Positions 25,616 to 32,816 of a DNA stretch of 64,000 bases are shown here, piece by piece. How positions within the stretch are numbered: the stretch's first letter is position 1; the number at the start of each line of letters is the position of its first letter. The position numbers and the translations under genes are program-made. The notes below the pieces were generated by a model that had not been told where the DNA came from, ran no database searches, and worked only from the letters and a program-made list of their open reading frames with translations. This DNA is from an uncultured Draconibacterium sp. (GTDB lineage Bacteria > Bacteroidota > Bacteroidia > Bacteroidales > Prolixibacteraceae): positions 2,768,001 through 2,832,000 of the forward strand of contig NZ_OY775906.1 of assembly GCF_963675065.1 (NCBI RefSeq), given 5' to 3'.

Positions 25616-25816
25616 ATGGGATATTTCGATGACCTTTTTCCGGACCGATATGAGGATGAATTAAAGGAGGGGAAGGATTTTTACATGGAAAATGGCTACC
25701 GGGTAATGACAGAGTCATACCTGATAAACCGTGGCTACTGTTGTGCCAACGGATGCCGCCACTGCCCATACTGGCCAAAAGCGCAAAAAGGAAATACCAA
25801 GCTCAGAAAAAAATAG
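25616..25816 (+). CDS. Small cysteine-rich protein, DUF5522-like
   Basis: A 66-residue protein with a compact cysteine motif, GYCCANGCRHCPYWP (about residues 40-54), which fits a metal-binding site. The rest is a short acidic N-terminal part (MGYFDDLFPDRYEDELKEGKDFYMENGYRVMTESYL) and a basic tail. It looks like a DUF5522 member. The ATG at 25616 was preferred over one nine codons upstream because it gives the family's usual beginning. The stop is 2 bases from the start of fmt, so the two are probably co-transcribed. A role in metal handling or tRNA-related processes is only a guess from context. Confidence 0.72.
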   Translation: MGYFDDLFPDRYEDELKEGKDFYMENGYRVMTESYLINRGYCCANGCRHCPYWPKAQKGNTKLRKK

Positions 25817-25818
25817 TT

Positions 25819-26793
25819 ATGGAAGGAAAAGAACTGAGAATAGTTTTTATGGGAACGCCCGATTTTGCCGTGGCCAGTTTACAGGCCCTGGTTGAAGGCG
25901 GATACAATGTTGTTGGTGTAATTACGGCTCCCGACAAACCGGCAGGACGCGGAAAAAAACTCCACCAATCGGCGGTTAAAGTCTATGCAAGCGAACAAGG
26001 GCTAAATGTTTTACAACCCGAAAAACTTAAAAACCCGGAATTTCTGGATGAACTAAGGGCTTTGGAAGCCGACCTGCAGGTTGTTGTAGCTTTTAGAATG
26101 TTACCCGAGGTAGTTTGGGATATGCCGCGTTTAGGAACTTTTAATTTGCATGGTTCTTTACTACCACAGTATCGCGGAGCGGCACCATTAAACTGGGCCG
26201 TAATAAACGGCGAAACAAAAACTGGTGTTTCTACTTTTTTGCTCGCTCATGAAATTGATACCGGCAAAATTCTTTTCCGCAAAGAAATTGACATTTGGGA
26301 AAACGACACCGTTGGAACAATTCACGATGCACTGATGGGCATTGGCGCCAAACTGGTTGTTGAAACCGTTGATGCGCTGGCATCGGGAGAGTACAAAGCC
26401 ATTCCGCAGGAAAAGCTTGTTGCTGAAGGAGAAGAGATAAAACATGCTCCGAAAATTTTCAAGGAAGACTGTAAAATCGATTGGGCGGCTGATGCTGATG
26501 CGGTTCGTAACCTGATTCGCGGACTATCGCCCTACCCTGCTGCCTGGAGCACCTTAAAACACAAAGAAACGGGGAAAGAAACTGCCACCAAAATATTTAT
26601 GGCCATGCGTGTTGAGGACAATAAAAATACGCCTTCGGGAACATTGGAAAGCGATGGTAAAAACTTTATAAAAGTGGCCTGCGCCAATGGCTGGCTGCAA
26701 ATTACCGACTTGCAAATTGCAGGTAAAAAAAGAATGAAAGTTCAGGATTTTCTTCGGGGATTTCAGCAGATTGGAGATTACACTTTTCAATAA
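25819..26793 (+). CDS. fmt: Methionyl-tRNA formyltransferase
   Basis: A 324-residue enzyme that formylates methionyl-tRNA(fMet) for translation initiation, using 10-formyltetrahydrofolate. The catalytic domain begins LRIVFMGTPDFAVASLQAL. The signature NLHGSLLPQYRGAAPLNWAVINGETKTGVS (about 107-136) contains the Asn-His pair, and HEIDTGKIL completes the active-site loop with its aspartate. The C-terminal OB-fold-like domain (about 215-320) includes VRNLIRGLSPYPAAWS. ATG at 25819 was chosen over the longer frame because it gives the normal N-terminus and the 2-base spacing to the DUF5522 gene. No def gene is adjacent. Confidence 0.96.
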   Translation: MEGKELRIVFMGTPDFAVASLQALVEGGYNVVGVITAPDKPAGRGKKLHQSAVKVYASEQGLNVLQPEKLKNPEFLDELRALEADLQVVVAFRMLPEVVWDMPRLGTFNLHGSLLPQYRGAAPLNWAVINGETKTGVSTFLLAHEIDTGKILFRKEIDIWENDTVGTIHDALMGIGAKLVVETVDALASGEYKAIPQEKLVAEGEEIKHAPKIFKEDCKIDWAADADAVRNLIRGLSPYPAAWSTLKHKETGKETATKIFMAMRVEDNKNTPSGTLESDGKNFIKVACANGWLQITDLQIAGKKRMKVQDFLRGFQQIGDYTFQ

Positions 26794-26800
26794 ATAAAGA

Positions 26801-26837
26801 TTAGTGATAGTACCACTTCGAGTGATACTATCACTAA
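26801..26837. terminator. Bidirectional terminator-like hairpin after fmt
   Basis: TTAGTGATAGTA (26801-26812) pairs perfectly with TACTATCACTAA (26826-26837), and CACT/AGTG extends the stem into the loop. It sits between the convergent fmt and DUF6249-like genes and probably ends both transcripts, although no long T tract follows. Confidence 0.65.
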
Positions 26838-26845
26838 CGAATAAG

Positions 26846-27205
26846 CTATTTCTTAACGGCTTTCCCGTTCATGATAAAGAAGTAGATCAGGAATCCGAGC
26901 GAAATACAAACCATCAAAATCCCCAGCGGTAAAACGGCATCACGACCTCTAACCATTTCTCGGTTAAATAAGCCCATCACTTCAATGATGATAAAACCCA
27001 AACCGGTCATTAAGGCAACCAATCCCCATTTCAAAGATGGATAACGGTTCGATTCATCATTTTCAACTTTTGGTTCTTCCAGAATACCAACTCTGTCGTA
27101 CTGTTCAGCTTTTATAAGCTTTCTTTTCAATAAGTGTGTAGAGAAAAGTCTGATGATGTGATATGCTCCAAAAAATACTACGCCTACTGCAATTAATTCT
27201 TCCAT
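26846..27205 (-). CDS. Small membrane protein, DUF6249-like
   Basis: A 119-residue inner-membrane protein with three hydrophobic segments (about 4-22, 60-80 and 92-113). It has a soluble, charged stretch between the first two (KRKLIKAEQYDRVGILEEPKVENDESNRYPSLKWG). The SLKWGLVALMTGLGFIIIE pattern is typical of the DUF6249 membrane family of Bacteroidota, which is often encoded near ECF sigma factors, though none is adjacent here. It is a single gene facing the end of fmt across a hairpin. Its function is unknown. Confidence 0.65.
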   Translation of the reverse strand: MEELIAVGVVFFGAYHIIRLFSTHLLKRKLIKAEQYDRVGILEEPKVENDESNRYPSLKWGLVALMTGLGFIIIEVMGLFNREMVRGRDAVLPLGILMVCISLGFLIYFFIMNGKAVKK

Positions 27206-27283
27206 AATTATTGTTTTAAATTTATTTTCTGACCGTTTGACTACAGGGAAGAATGAAATGTTGCAACTTTTTTAAAATAATTT

Positions 27284-28375
27284 TCAGAGCACATTAATTG
27301 CATCCAGCGAGGCCAGAAGAATAACCGTAAAAAAAATGATGTTATAGATAAACGAAAGGGTGAAGAATTTAAGCACTACCTTACCCAGCGACTGTCCGTA
27401 AAACTTTTTGATGGCAATTATAATGTAAATCGGAATCGATAGTATAAGTACAGCGCTGATTGACCCGGGAATATTCTCGAATAAAAGGTTCAATCCAATT
27501 ATGAACGTCATTACCAAAAAAATAAAGGAATGGATGTGAAAAGAAAATACAAGATGACGCATGTAATTGTGTTTTCGCCGAATGTATATCAACTTTAAGA
27601 TCATTGCAAATAACGGCAGCAACAGAAAAAATGCATACGAAATATATTTTAGAATTTTGGCCATGGTCGCTTCAGGCGAACGTAACAAATTAATATTCTC
27701 CTGTAATTCGGCACGTTTTCCCGGTTCGGTTTCTTCTTCCAACTCCTCCTGCATCTTATCGGCTTGTTTATTCAGTGCCAGTCTTATGTTTCGGGCACCA
27801 CTCCAGCTTCCCAAGTCAATTTCGTTTGCTGTCTTGGCAATATCTATACTATCCAGTTTAATATTACCCTTACTTAAGGCTTCACCCAGTGCCTGCTTTT
27901 CCTGAGGAGAAAGTTCGTTGTTAACCTTGTTAATAACCGAATCGGCGGCTACTACAGAGATGGAATCAAGACCTACTTTTGCATCTTTCAAATCTGAATC
28001 CAAGACGGTTAACAGTCCACGGTTTGTTACAATTTGTAACAAAAAAAAGAGCAAAAAACTCACAAAAACAAAAATGCGAAATGGTGGAGTATAACGGACT
28101 CTGCGTCCGGCAAAATATTCTTTGGTAAGAAAACCGGGGCGCGCAATTAATGCAAAAAGTGTTTTGAAAAAGCGTGTATCGAAAGCAAAAAAGTCACCAA
28201 GGAAATTGTAAAATATAAAACCAAATGGTCTGTCGTATTCTTTAACCGCCTGGCCACAATTCGGACAATAATGCCCCGAAAAATTTGTCCCGCAATTTAA
28301 GCATTCAATATCGATGTGCCAGTTGGAATTGTCTTTACCTTTAAAACGCTCTGTAAGTTTAGACCACATTTTCAT
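27284..28375 (-). CDS. DUF3667 membrane protein with a zinc-ribbon
   Basis: A 363-residue protein. Near the start, ECLNCGTNFSGHYCPNCGQAV (about residues 24-44) is a four-cysteine zinc-ribbon. It leads into the DUF3667 signature FFAFDTRFFKTLFALIARPGFLTKEYFAGRRVRYTPPFRIFVFVSFLLFFLL (about 61-112), the first membrane segment. A long soluble helical part (about 118-235) and three or four further membrane segments complete it. The family is common in Bacteroidota and has no known activity. Its start overlaps the end of the CvpA gene by 17 bases, so the two are co-transcribed; an ATG two codons in is an alternative start. Confidence 0.85.
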   Translation of the reverse strand: MKMWSKLTERFKGKDNSNWHIDIECLNCGTNFSGHYCPNCGQAVKEYDRPFGFIFYNFLGDFFAFDTRFFKTLFALIARPGFLTKEYFAGRRVRYTPPFRIFVFVSFLLFFLLQIVTNRGLLTVLDSDLKDAKVGLDSISVVAADSVINKVNNELSPQEKQALGEALSKGNIKLDSIDIAKTANEIDLGSWSGARNIRLALNKQADKMQEELEEETEPGKRAELQENINLLRSPEATMAKILKYISYAFFLLLPLFAMILKLIYIRRKHNYMRHLVFSFHIHSFIFLVMTFIIGLNLLFENIPGSISAVLILSIPIYIIIAIKKFYGQSLGKVVLKFFTLSFIYNIIFFTVILLASLDAINVL

Positions 28376-28883
28376 ATTCGCGATTCTCTTTCATATCAAT
28401 TTCCCATCCTTCAATAAACGGGAAGATCGATGGTGCAAACGATCGGATCGGTTCATACATCCGTGAATTTTCTTTGGCTTCGCGCGAAAGAATATGCACG
28501 TCCTCATCAATCTTGTCGAAGATAACCAATATTATACTTAATATCAAGGCTGATTTTAAAACTCCAAAAACCAATCCGGCCAGTTTATTGGCAAATCCCA
28601 GCAAAACGGTTTCGGCCATTTTACTTACCGCGCTGCCAACAATGTGTACCAAAATAACGATAACTACAAAGGTGATGACAAACGAGATGATATTCATGTG
28701 TTTCGAGTGCATATTAAAATTCTCGATCAGAAACTCGGTGGTAACGTATGAAAATTTAATTGCTCCCCAAATCCCCAAAATGAGTGCTGCAATGGATGCA
28801 ACCTCAGAAATAAGGCCTTTACTAAAACCGTTTATTGCTGACAGTATCAACAAAATGCCTAAAATAATATCGATGTAGTTCAT
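28359..28883 (-). CDS. CvpA family membrane protein
   Basis: A 174-residue protein with four hydrophobic segments within its first 130 residues and the CvpA pattern MNYIDIILGILLILSAINGFSKGLISEVASIAALILGIWGA at the N-terminus. A charged C-terminal tail follows (KIDEDVHILSREAKENSRMYEP...). CvpA proteins are implicated in envelope stress tolerance and colicin V production, and the exact role is unsettled. It heads a two-gene unit with the DUF3667 gene, which it overlaps. A hairpin followed by a T run lies 79 bases upstream on the same strand. Confidence 0.87.
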   Translation of the reverse strand: MNYIDIILGILLILSAINGFSKGLISEVASIAALILGIWGAIKFSYVTTEFLIENFNMHSKHMNIISFVITFVVIVILVHIVGSAVSKMAETVLLGFANKLAGLVFGVLKSALILSIILVIFDKIDEDVHILSREAKENSRMYEPIRSFAPSIFPFIEGWEIDMKENREYENVV

Positions 28884-28956
28884 ACTATAAATTCTATGGA
28901 TGTTAGGTTTCCCGAAACAATTTGAAGCTGTAAATATAAAAATTCGCGATCAGTTA

Positions 28957-28977
28957 AAAAACCGGCCAATCGGCCGG
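28957..28977 (-). terminator. Terminator-like hairpin upstream of cvpA
   Basis: CCGGCC (28962-28967) and GGCCGG (28972-28977) form a GC stem around AATC. Read on the minus strand it is followed by TTTTTTAAC. It lies in the leader of the CvpA gene, not after a gene, so it may act as an attenuator or end a short transcript. Confidence 0.45.
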
Positions 28978-29067
28978 CGAACAGATTTTATGGTTAAACG
29001 AACTTTTTCCCAAGTTTATTTTTCCGGTTCGCGTAATTATTGCCCTTTTCATGATGATTTTTGATTG

Positions 29068-29075
29068 TATATTTG
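29068..29075 (+). promoter_or_regulatory. Probable minus-7 element of the GH3-like gene
   Basis: TATATTTG matches TAnnTTTG, the Bacteroidota minus-7 element, and lies 46 bases before the start codon. The minus-33 part is only a CTTTT-like match at 18-base spacing, so this is a tentative call. TAAATTTG at about 29088-29095 is an alternative. Confidence 0.4.
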
Positions 29076-29121
29076 ATACAATTATTCATAAATTTGGAAT
29101 TCATAAAAATAAACGTAACAG

Positions 29122-30642
29122 ATGCCTCTTATCAATTCAGTTATCAAGTGGGTAAATATAAAACGTAACTACCAAATACAGTATTACCGCGAATATCCAC
29201 ATGAAATCCAAAACGAAACCCTATTTGAGCTATTGCAAAGTGCAAAAGACACGCAATGGGGCAAAGCACATAATTTTGATGATGTAACATCGTACCGCGA
29301 ATTCCAAAAAGCAATGCCTTTGCAAACCTATGATGATGTAAAACCATACATCGACCGTTTGCGCCAGGGCGAAAAAAACCTGCTTTGGCCGGGCGAGGTA
29401 AAGTGGTTTGCCAAATCGAGCGGAACCACCAGCGACAAAAGCAAGTTTATTCCGGTTACCAACGAATCTTTGGAAGAATGCCATTTGCGTGGCCCAAAAG
29501 ATATTTTTGCCCAGTATATTACCTCTAATCCTGAATCGAAAGTTTTAAAAGGAAAAATTCTGACTTTGGGAGGTAGCCACCGTGTTAGCACTTTTAACAA
29601 TAATTCGTTTCATGGCGATCTTTCGGCGATTATGATCGAGAATGAACCCTTTTGGTCGGATCTGTTCAGAACTCCCGCGGCAGAAATTGCCCTTATCGAA
29701 GAATTTGAAGAGAAAGTTGAAAAAATAATCGACACCACCCTCGACCAGAATGTTACCGCGTTTGCAGGTGTGCCGTCGTGGTACCTGGTACTTTTTAAAC
29801 GCGTGCTGGAAAAAACCGGCAAATCGAACCTGTTGGAAGTGTGGCCTAACCTGGAGGTGTTTGCTCATGGAGGTGTAAATTTTGAGCCCTACCGCGAGCA
29901 GTACCGTAAAATTATTCCATCGCCACAAATGCACTATGTGGAAACTTACAATGCGTCGGAAGGTTTTTTTGGAATTCAGGATAACGAACACCAGGACGAC
30001 ATGCTATTAATGCTCGACTATGGTATATATTACGAATTTATTCCGATGTCGGAATTTGGCAGCGAAAATCCTACAGTGCTGAATCTTGAGGATGTGGAAC
30101 TGGACGAGAATTATGCCCTGGTAATTTCTACCAACGCCGGATTGTGGCGCTATATAATTGGCGACACCATAAAATTTACCTGCAAATACCCGTTCAAAAT
30201 AAAAGTTACGGGGCGCACCAAACATTTTATCAATGCCTTTGGCGAAGAAGTGATTATCGACAACGCCGAGCAAGCACTGAAAGTTGCCTGCCACCACACC
30301 GGGGCAATCGTAAATGAATATACTGCCGGACCCATTTTTATGGGTGATAACCACAAAGGAGCACACCAGTGGATCATTGAATTTGCCAAGGAACCGAAAG
30401 ACGTCGATCACTTTAAAACCATACTGGACAATTCGCTAAAAACGCTGAACTCGGACTACGAAGCCAAGCGCCATAAAAACATGACCCTTGAAATGCTGCA
30501 TCTTACGGTAGCGCCTAAAGGAACTTTCTACAACTGGATGAAACAACGCGGCAAGGTTGGCGGGCAAAATAAAATTCCGCGTCTGGCCAATAACCGAAAA
30601 TATCTGGACGAACTTATGAACATTCTGGGGACCGACAGGTAA
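29122..30642 (+). CDS. GH3 auxin-responsive promoter family protein (acyl-adenylate-forming)
   Basis: A 506-residue cytoplasmic protein of the bacterial GH3 family, relatives of plant acyl-amido synthetases. The ATP-binding P-loop-like signature is KSSGTTSDKSKFIPVT (about 97-112). The conserved YNASEGFFGIQD (about 276-287) carries the acyl-adenylate site tyrosine, and LWRYIIGDTIKFTCKYPFKIKVTGRTKHFINAFGEEV (about 342-378) is the hinge region. Bacterial members are widespread in Bacteroidota, but their acyl and amine substrates are unknown, and auxin is not implied. It is followed after about 40 bases by a deoxynucleoside kinase gene in the same direction, perhaps co-transcribed. Confidence 0.9.
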   Translation: MPLINSVIKWVNIKRNYQIQYYREYPHEIQNETLFELLQSAKDTQWGKAHNFDDVTSYREFQKAMPLQTYDDVKPYIDRLRQGEKNLLWPGEVKWFAKSSGTTSDKSKFIPVTNESLEECHLRGPKDIFAQYITSNPESKVLKGKILTLGGSHRVSTFNNNSFHGDLSAIMIENEPFWSDLFRTPAAEIALIEEFEEKVEKIIDTTLDQNVTAFAGVPSWYLVLFKRVLEKTGKSNLLEVWPNLEVFAHGGVNFEPYREQYRKIIPSPQMHYVETYNASEGFFGIQDNEHQDDMLLMLDYGIYYEFIPMSEFGSENPTVLNLEDVELDENYALVISTNAGLWRYIIGDTIKFTCKYPFKIKVTGRTKHFINAFGEEVIIDNAEQALKVACHHTGAIVNEYTAGPIFMGDNHKGAHQWIIEFAKEPKDVDHFKTILDNSLKTLNSDYEAKRHKNMTLEMLHLTVAPKGTFYNWMKQRGKVGGQNKIPRLANNRKYLDELMNILGTDR

Positions 30643-30680
30643 TTTTTTTATACTTTAGAATTTCAAAAAAATAATTGAAT

Positions 30681-31295
30681 ATGCACATTGCGATAGCGGG
30701 TAACATTGGTGCCGGTAAAACTACACTGAGTGAGCTTCTGGCAAAACATTATAAATGGACCCCACATTACGAAGACGTAGACGAAAATCCTTATCTGAAT
30801 GACTTTTACAACGACATGCAACGTTGGTCGTTTAACCTGCAGATATACTTCCTGAACTCGCGTTTTAAACAAATTATCGATATCCGTAAGTCGGGAAAAA
30901 CGATTATACAAGACCGTACAATTTACGAGGATGCCGAAATTTTTGCTCCCAACCTGCACGCCATGGGATTAATGAGCACCCGCGATTTTGGTAACTATAA
31001 ATCGTTGTTTGATCTGATGGCCAGCCTGATTCAGCCGCCTGATTTGCTGATTTATTTGCGCGCATCTATTCCAACGCTGGTAAACCAGATTCAGAAACGG
31101 GGACGTGAATACGAAAACTCCATCCGCCTGGATTATTTGAAACAGCTGAACGAACGTTACGAGAGCTGGATTAGCGGTTATAAAATGGGAAAATTACTGG
31201 TGATTAATGTTGATGACCTTGATTTTACGGCCAATCCTGAAGACCTGAGCTTTGTTATCGATAGGATCGATGCTCAGATCCACGGTTTATTCTAA
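30681..31295 (+). CDS. Deoxynucleoside kinase
   Basis: A 204-residue P-loop kinase that phosphorylates deoxynucleosides for DNA precursor salvage. The Walker A motif is AIAGNIGAGKTTLSELL (residues 4-20). The IQDRTIYEDAEIFAPNLHAMGLM segment (about 76-98) holds the DR-type motif and the catalytic/base-binding region, and IYLRASIPTLVNQIQKRGREYE is the Arg-rich lid that contacts phosphates. The ATG at 30681 was chosen; a TTG two codons upstream is open but unlikely. Whether it prefers dG, dA or dT is not decided by sequence. Confidence 0.9.
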   Translation: MHIAIAGNIGAGKTTLSELLAKHYKWTPHYEDVDENPYLNDFYNDMQRWSFNLQIYFLNSRFKQIIDIRKSGKTIIQDRTIYEDAEIFAPNLHAMGLMSTRDFGNYKSLFDLMASLIQPPDLLIYLRASIPTLVNQIQKRGREYENSIRLDYLKQLNERYESWISGYKMGKLLVINVDDLDFTANPEDLSFVIDRIDAQIHGLF

Positions 31296-31315
31296 TAAGC
31301 GATTATTATAAAAGA

Positions 31316-31400
31316 AACTGTCATTTCGAAGGAAGAATGACTGAGAAATCTGTAACAGATTTTTCTCCGTCAGCCGACTGATAGAAATGACAGTTTTTTT
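31316..31400 (+). terminator. Long-loop terminator belonging to a common intergenic repeat type
   Basis: AACTGTCATTTC (31316-31327) pairs perfectly with GAAATGACAGTT (31384-31395), followed by five more Ts. Within the loop GAGAAATCTG and CAGATTTTTCTC form a second stem. Sequences of this TGTCATTTCGA...GAGAAATCTG form recur in many Bacteroidota genomes (from memory). It would terminate the deoxynucleoside kinase transcript. Confidence 0.7.
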
Positions 31401-31410
31401 ATGTGTTCAG

Positions 31411-31553
31411 TTCTACCCCTCACCCTATCGGGAGCTCCCCTTACAAGGGGAGCGCGTTCAAAGTAGATTTTATCTTTTACTTCAAAGTTGCATGCTTAGC
31501 CTTGCCACTGTTTCCCCTCGCGAGGGGAAATGGCGACAGCCAAAGGGGTAGAG
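31411..31553. repeat. Nested palindromic repeat element of about 140 bp
   Basis: Outer inverted repeats CTACCCCT (31413-31420) and AGGGGTAG (31544-31551) enclose GCTCCCCTT/AAGGGGAGC (31434-31453, 2-base loop) and a perfect 20-base palindrome at 31511-31530 (TTTCCCCTCG and its complement). The arms are related to each other. It looks like a REP/MITE-type non-coding element. Confidence 0.65.
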
Positions 31554-31579
31554 AAAGTAAACTTCGTTAAAACACCTAG

Positions 31580-32575
31580 CTACCCAACAATCTTTTCAAT
31601 CTCGGCTTTCACTTCCGGCCACTGATCATCGGCAAGGTTTGGCCCCATTACTTCAACAACTTTCCCCGAAACAAGTGCCGCAATTTTGCCACATTTCTCC
31701 AGATCATAACCATTTGTAAGCCCGAAAAAGAAACCGGCGGCATACGCATCGCCTGCTCCCGTAGTATCCAACGCTGTGGCCGGAATTACGCCAACACGCG
31801 CCACTGCATCACCTTGCTTTATCATCGAACCTTCTTTTCCAACTTTTACAACGGCAATTTTACCGCCTTCTGCAATTTCGTGAAGCGCCGCTTCCGGCTC
31901 TAATCCGGTAAACGATTTAGCTTCCTCTTCGTTGGCAAAAACAATATCCACATAATCACGGATCAGCTCTTTTAAGAAATCGAGATTGGCCTCCACCACA
32001 TTAAAACTCGACAAATCAACGGCAATCTTTACACCCGCTTTTTTGGCTGCTACCGCACAGGCTTTAATCAGGGCGTGATTAAAAACGAGGTAGCCCTCAA
32101 TGTAAACGTATTCGTAACCGGCAAACAGCTCTTCTGTTACTTCTTCAGGAAGCATATCGGCCGCAGCACCCAGGTAAGTTGCCATTGTTCTTTCCGAGTC
32201 AGGACTAACCAGCCCCATCACTCTTCCGGTAGCATTTTCGCTGTGAAACAAGTGTGTTTTTACACCACGCTTTTCAAAGTCGTTGCGAAAAAGATCGCCC
32301 AATTCATCGCGACCAATTTTCCCCATATATCCGGCATTGCCGCCAAGATTAGCCAAGGCACGAATTGAATTGGCAACCGAACCACCGGTCGCCAGCTCAC
32401 TTTTCTCCGAATAAGTTGCATCGTAAATTGTTTTCGACTGATCGGCATCAACCAGCGTCATACTTCCACGTGGTAATCCAAACTGTTCAAGTAATGAATC
32501 GCTCTCTAAAACCGAGATCACATCAACTAAAGCGTTACCCATACCCAATACGGCAGGAATATTTTGTTTTGTCAT
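31580..32575 (-). CDS. PfkB-family carbohydrate/adenosine-type kinase
   Basis: A 331-residue ribokinase-fold enzyme that phosphorylates a sugar or nucleoside hydroxyl with ATP. The N-terminal VLGMGNALVDVISVL is typical of the adenosine kinase branch. The glycine motif ATGGSVANSIRALANLGGNAGYMGKIG (about 56-82) is present, and the C-terminal TALDTTGAGDAYAAGFFFGL (about 265-284) holds the catalytic aspartate and the anion-hole glycines. The ATG at 32575 was chosen over an ATG eight codons upstream because it gives MTKQNIPAVLGMG. The most similar named members are adenosine kinases, but fructokinase or ribokinase activity cannot be excluded. It is divergent from the glycoside hydrolase gene and ends in the palindromic repeat region. 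Confidence 0.88.
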   Translation of the reverse strand: MTKQNIPAVLGMGNALVDVISVLESDSLLEQFGLPRGSMTLVDADQSKTIYDATYSEKSELATGGSVANSIRALANLGGNAGYMGKIGRDELGDLFRNDFEKRGVKTHLFHSENATGRVMGLVSPDSERTMATYLGAAADMLPEEVTEELFAGYEYVYIEGYLVFNHALIKACAVAAKKAGVKIAVDLSSFNVVEANLDFLKELIRDYVDIVFANEEEAKSFTGLEPEAALHEIAEGGKIAVVKVGKEGSMIKQGDAVARVGVIPATALDTTGAGDAYAAGFFFGLTNGYDLEKCGKIAALVSGKVVEVMGPNLADDQWPEVKAEIEKIVG

Positions 32576-32816
32576 TATATCAAATTTTTCGTGCCGCAAA
32601 TATCAGCATTTTTATCGAAGCGAAAAAAACAATGACCCAGATAAATAGCTCACCTCTTTTGCTTCAACATTTCCAGACTCAATAAAATAATCAGGAAAGT
32701 TCATTTCTTTTTGTTATTTTTACAATATGAAATAATAATATTCATGCTTTAAGAATGAAAGAGTGGTATCTTGCACCACTTCAAAAACCGAAAGAATCAT
32801 TAAACCGAAATATATT

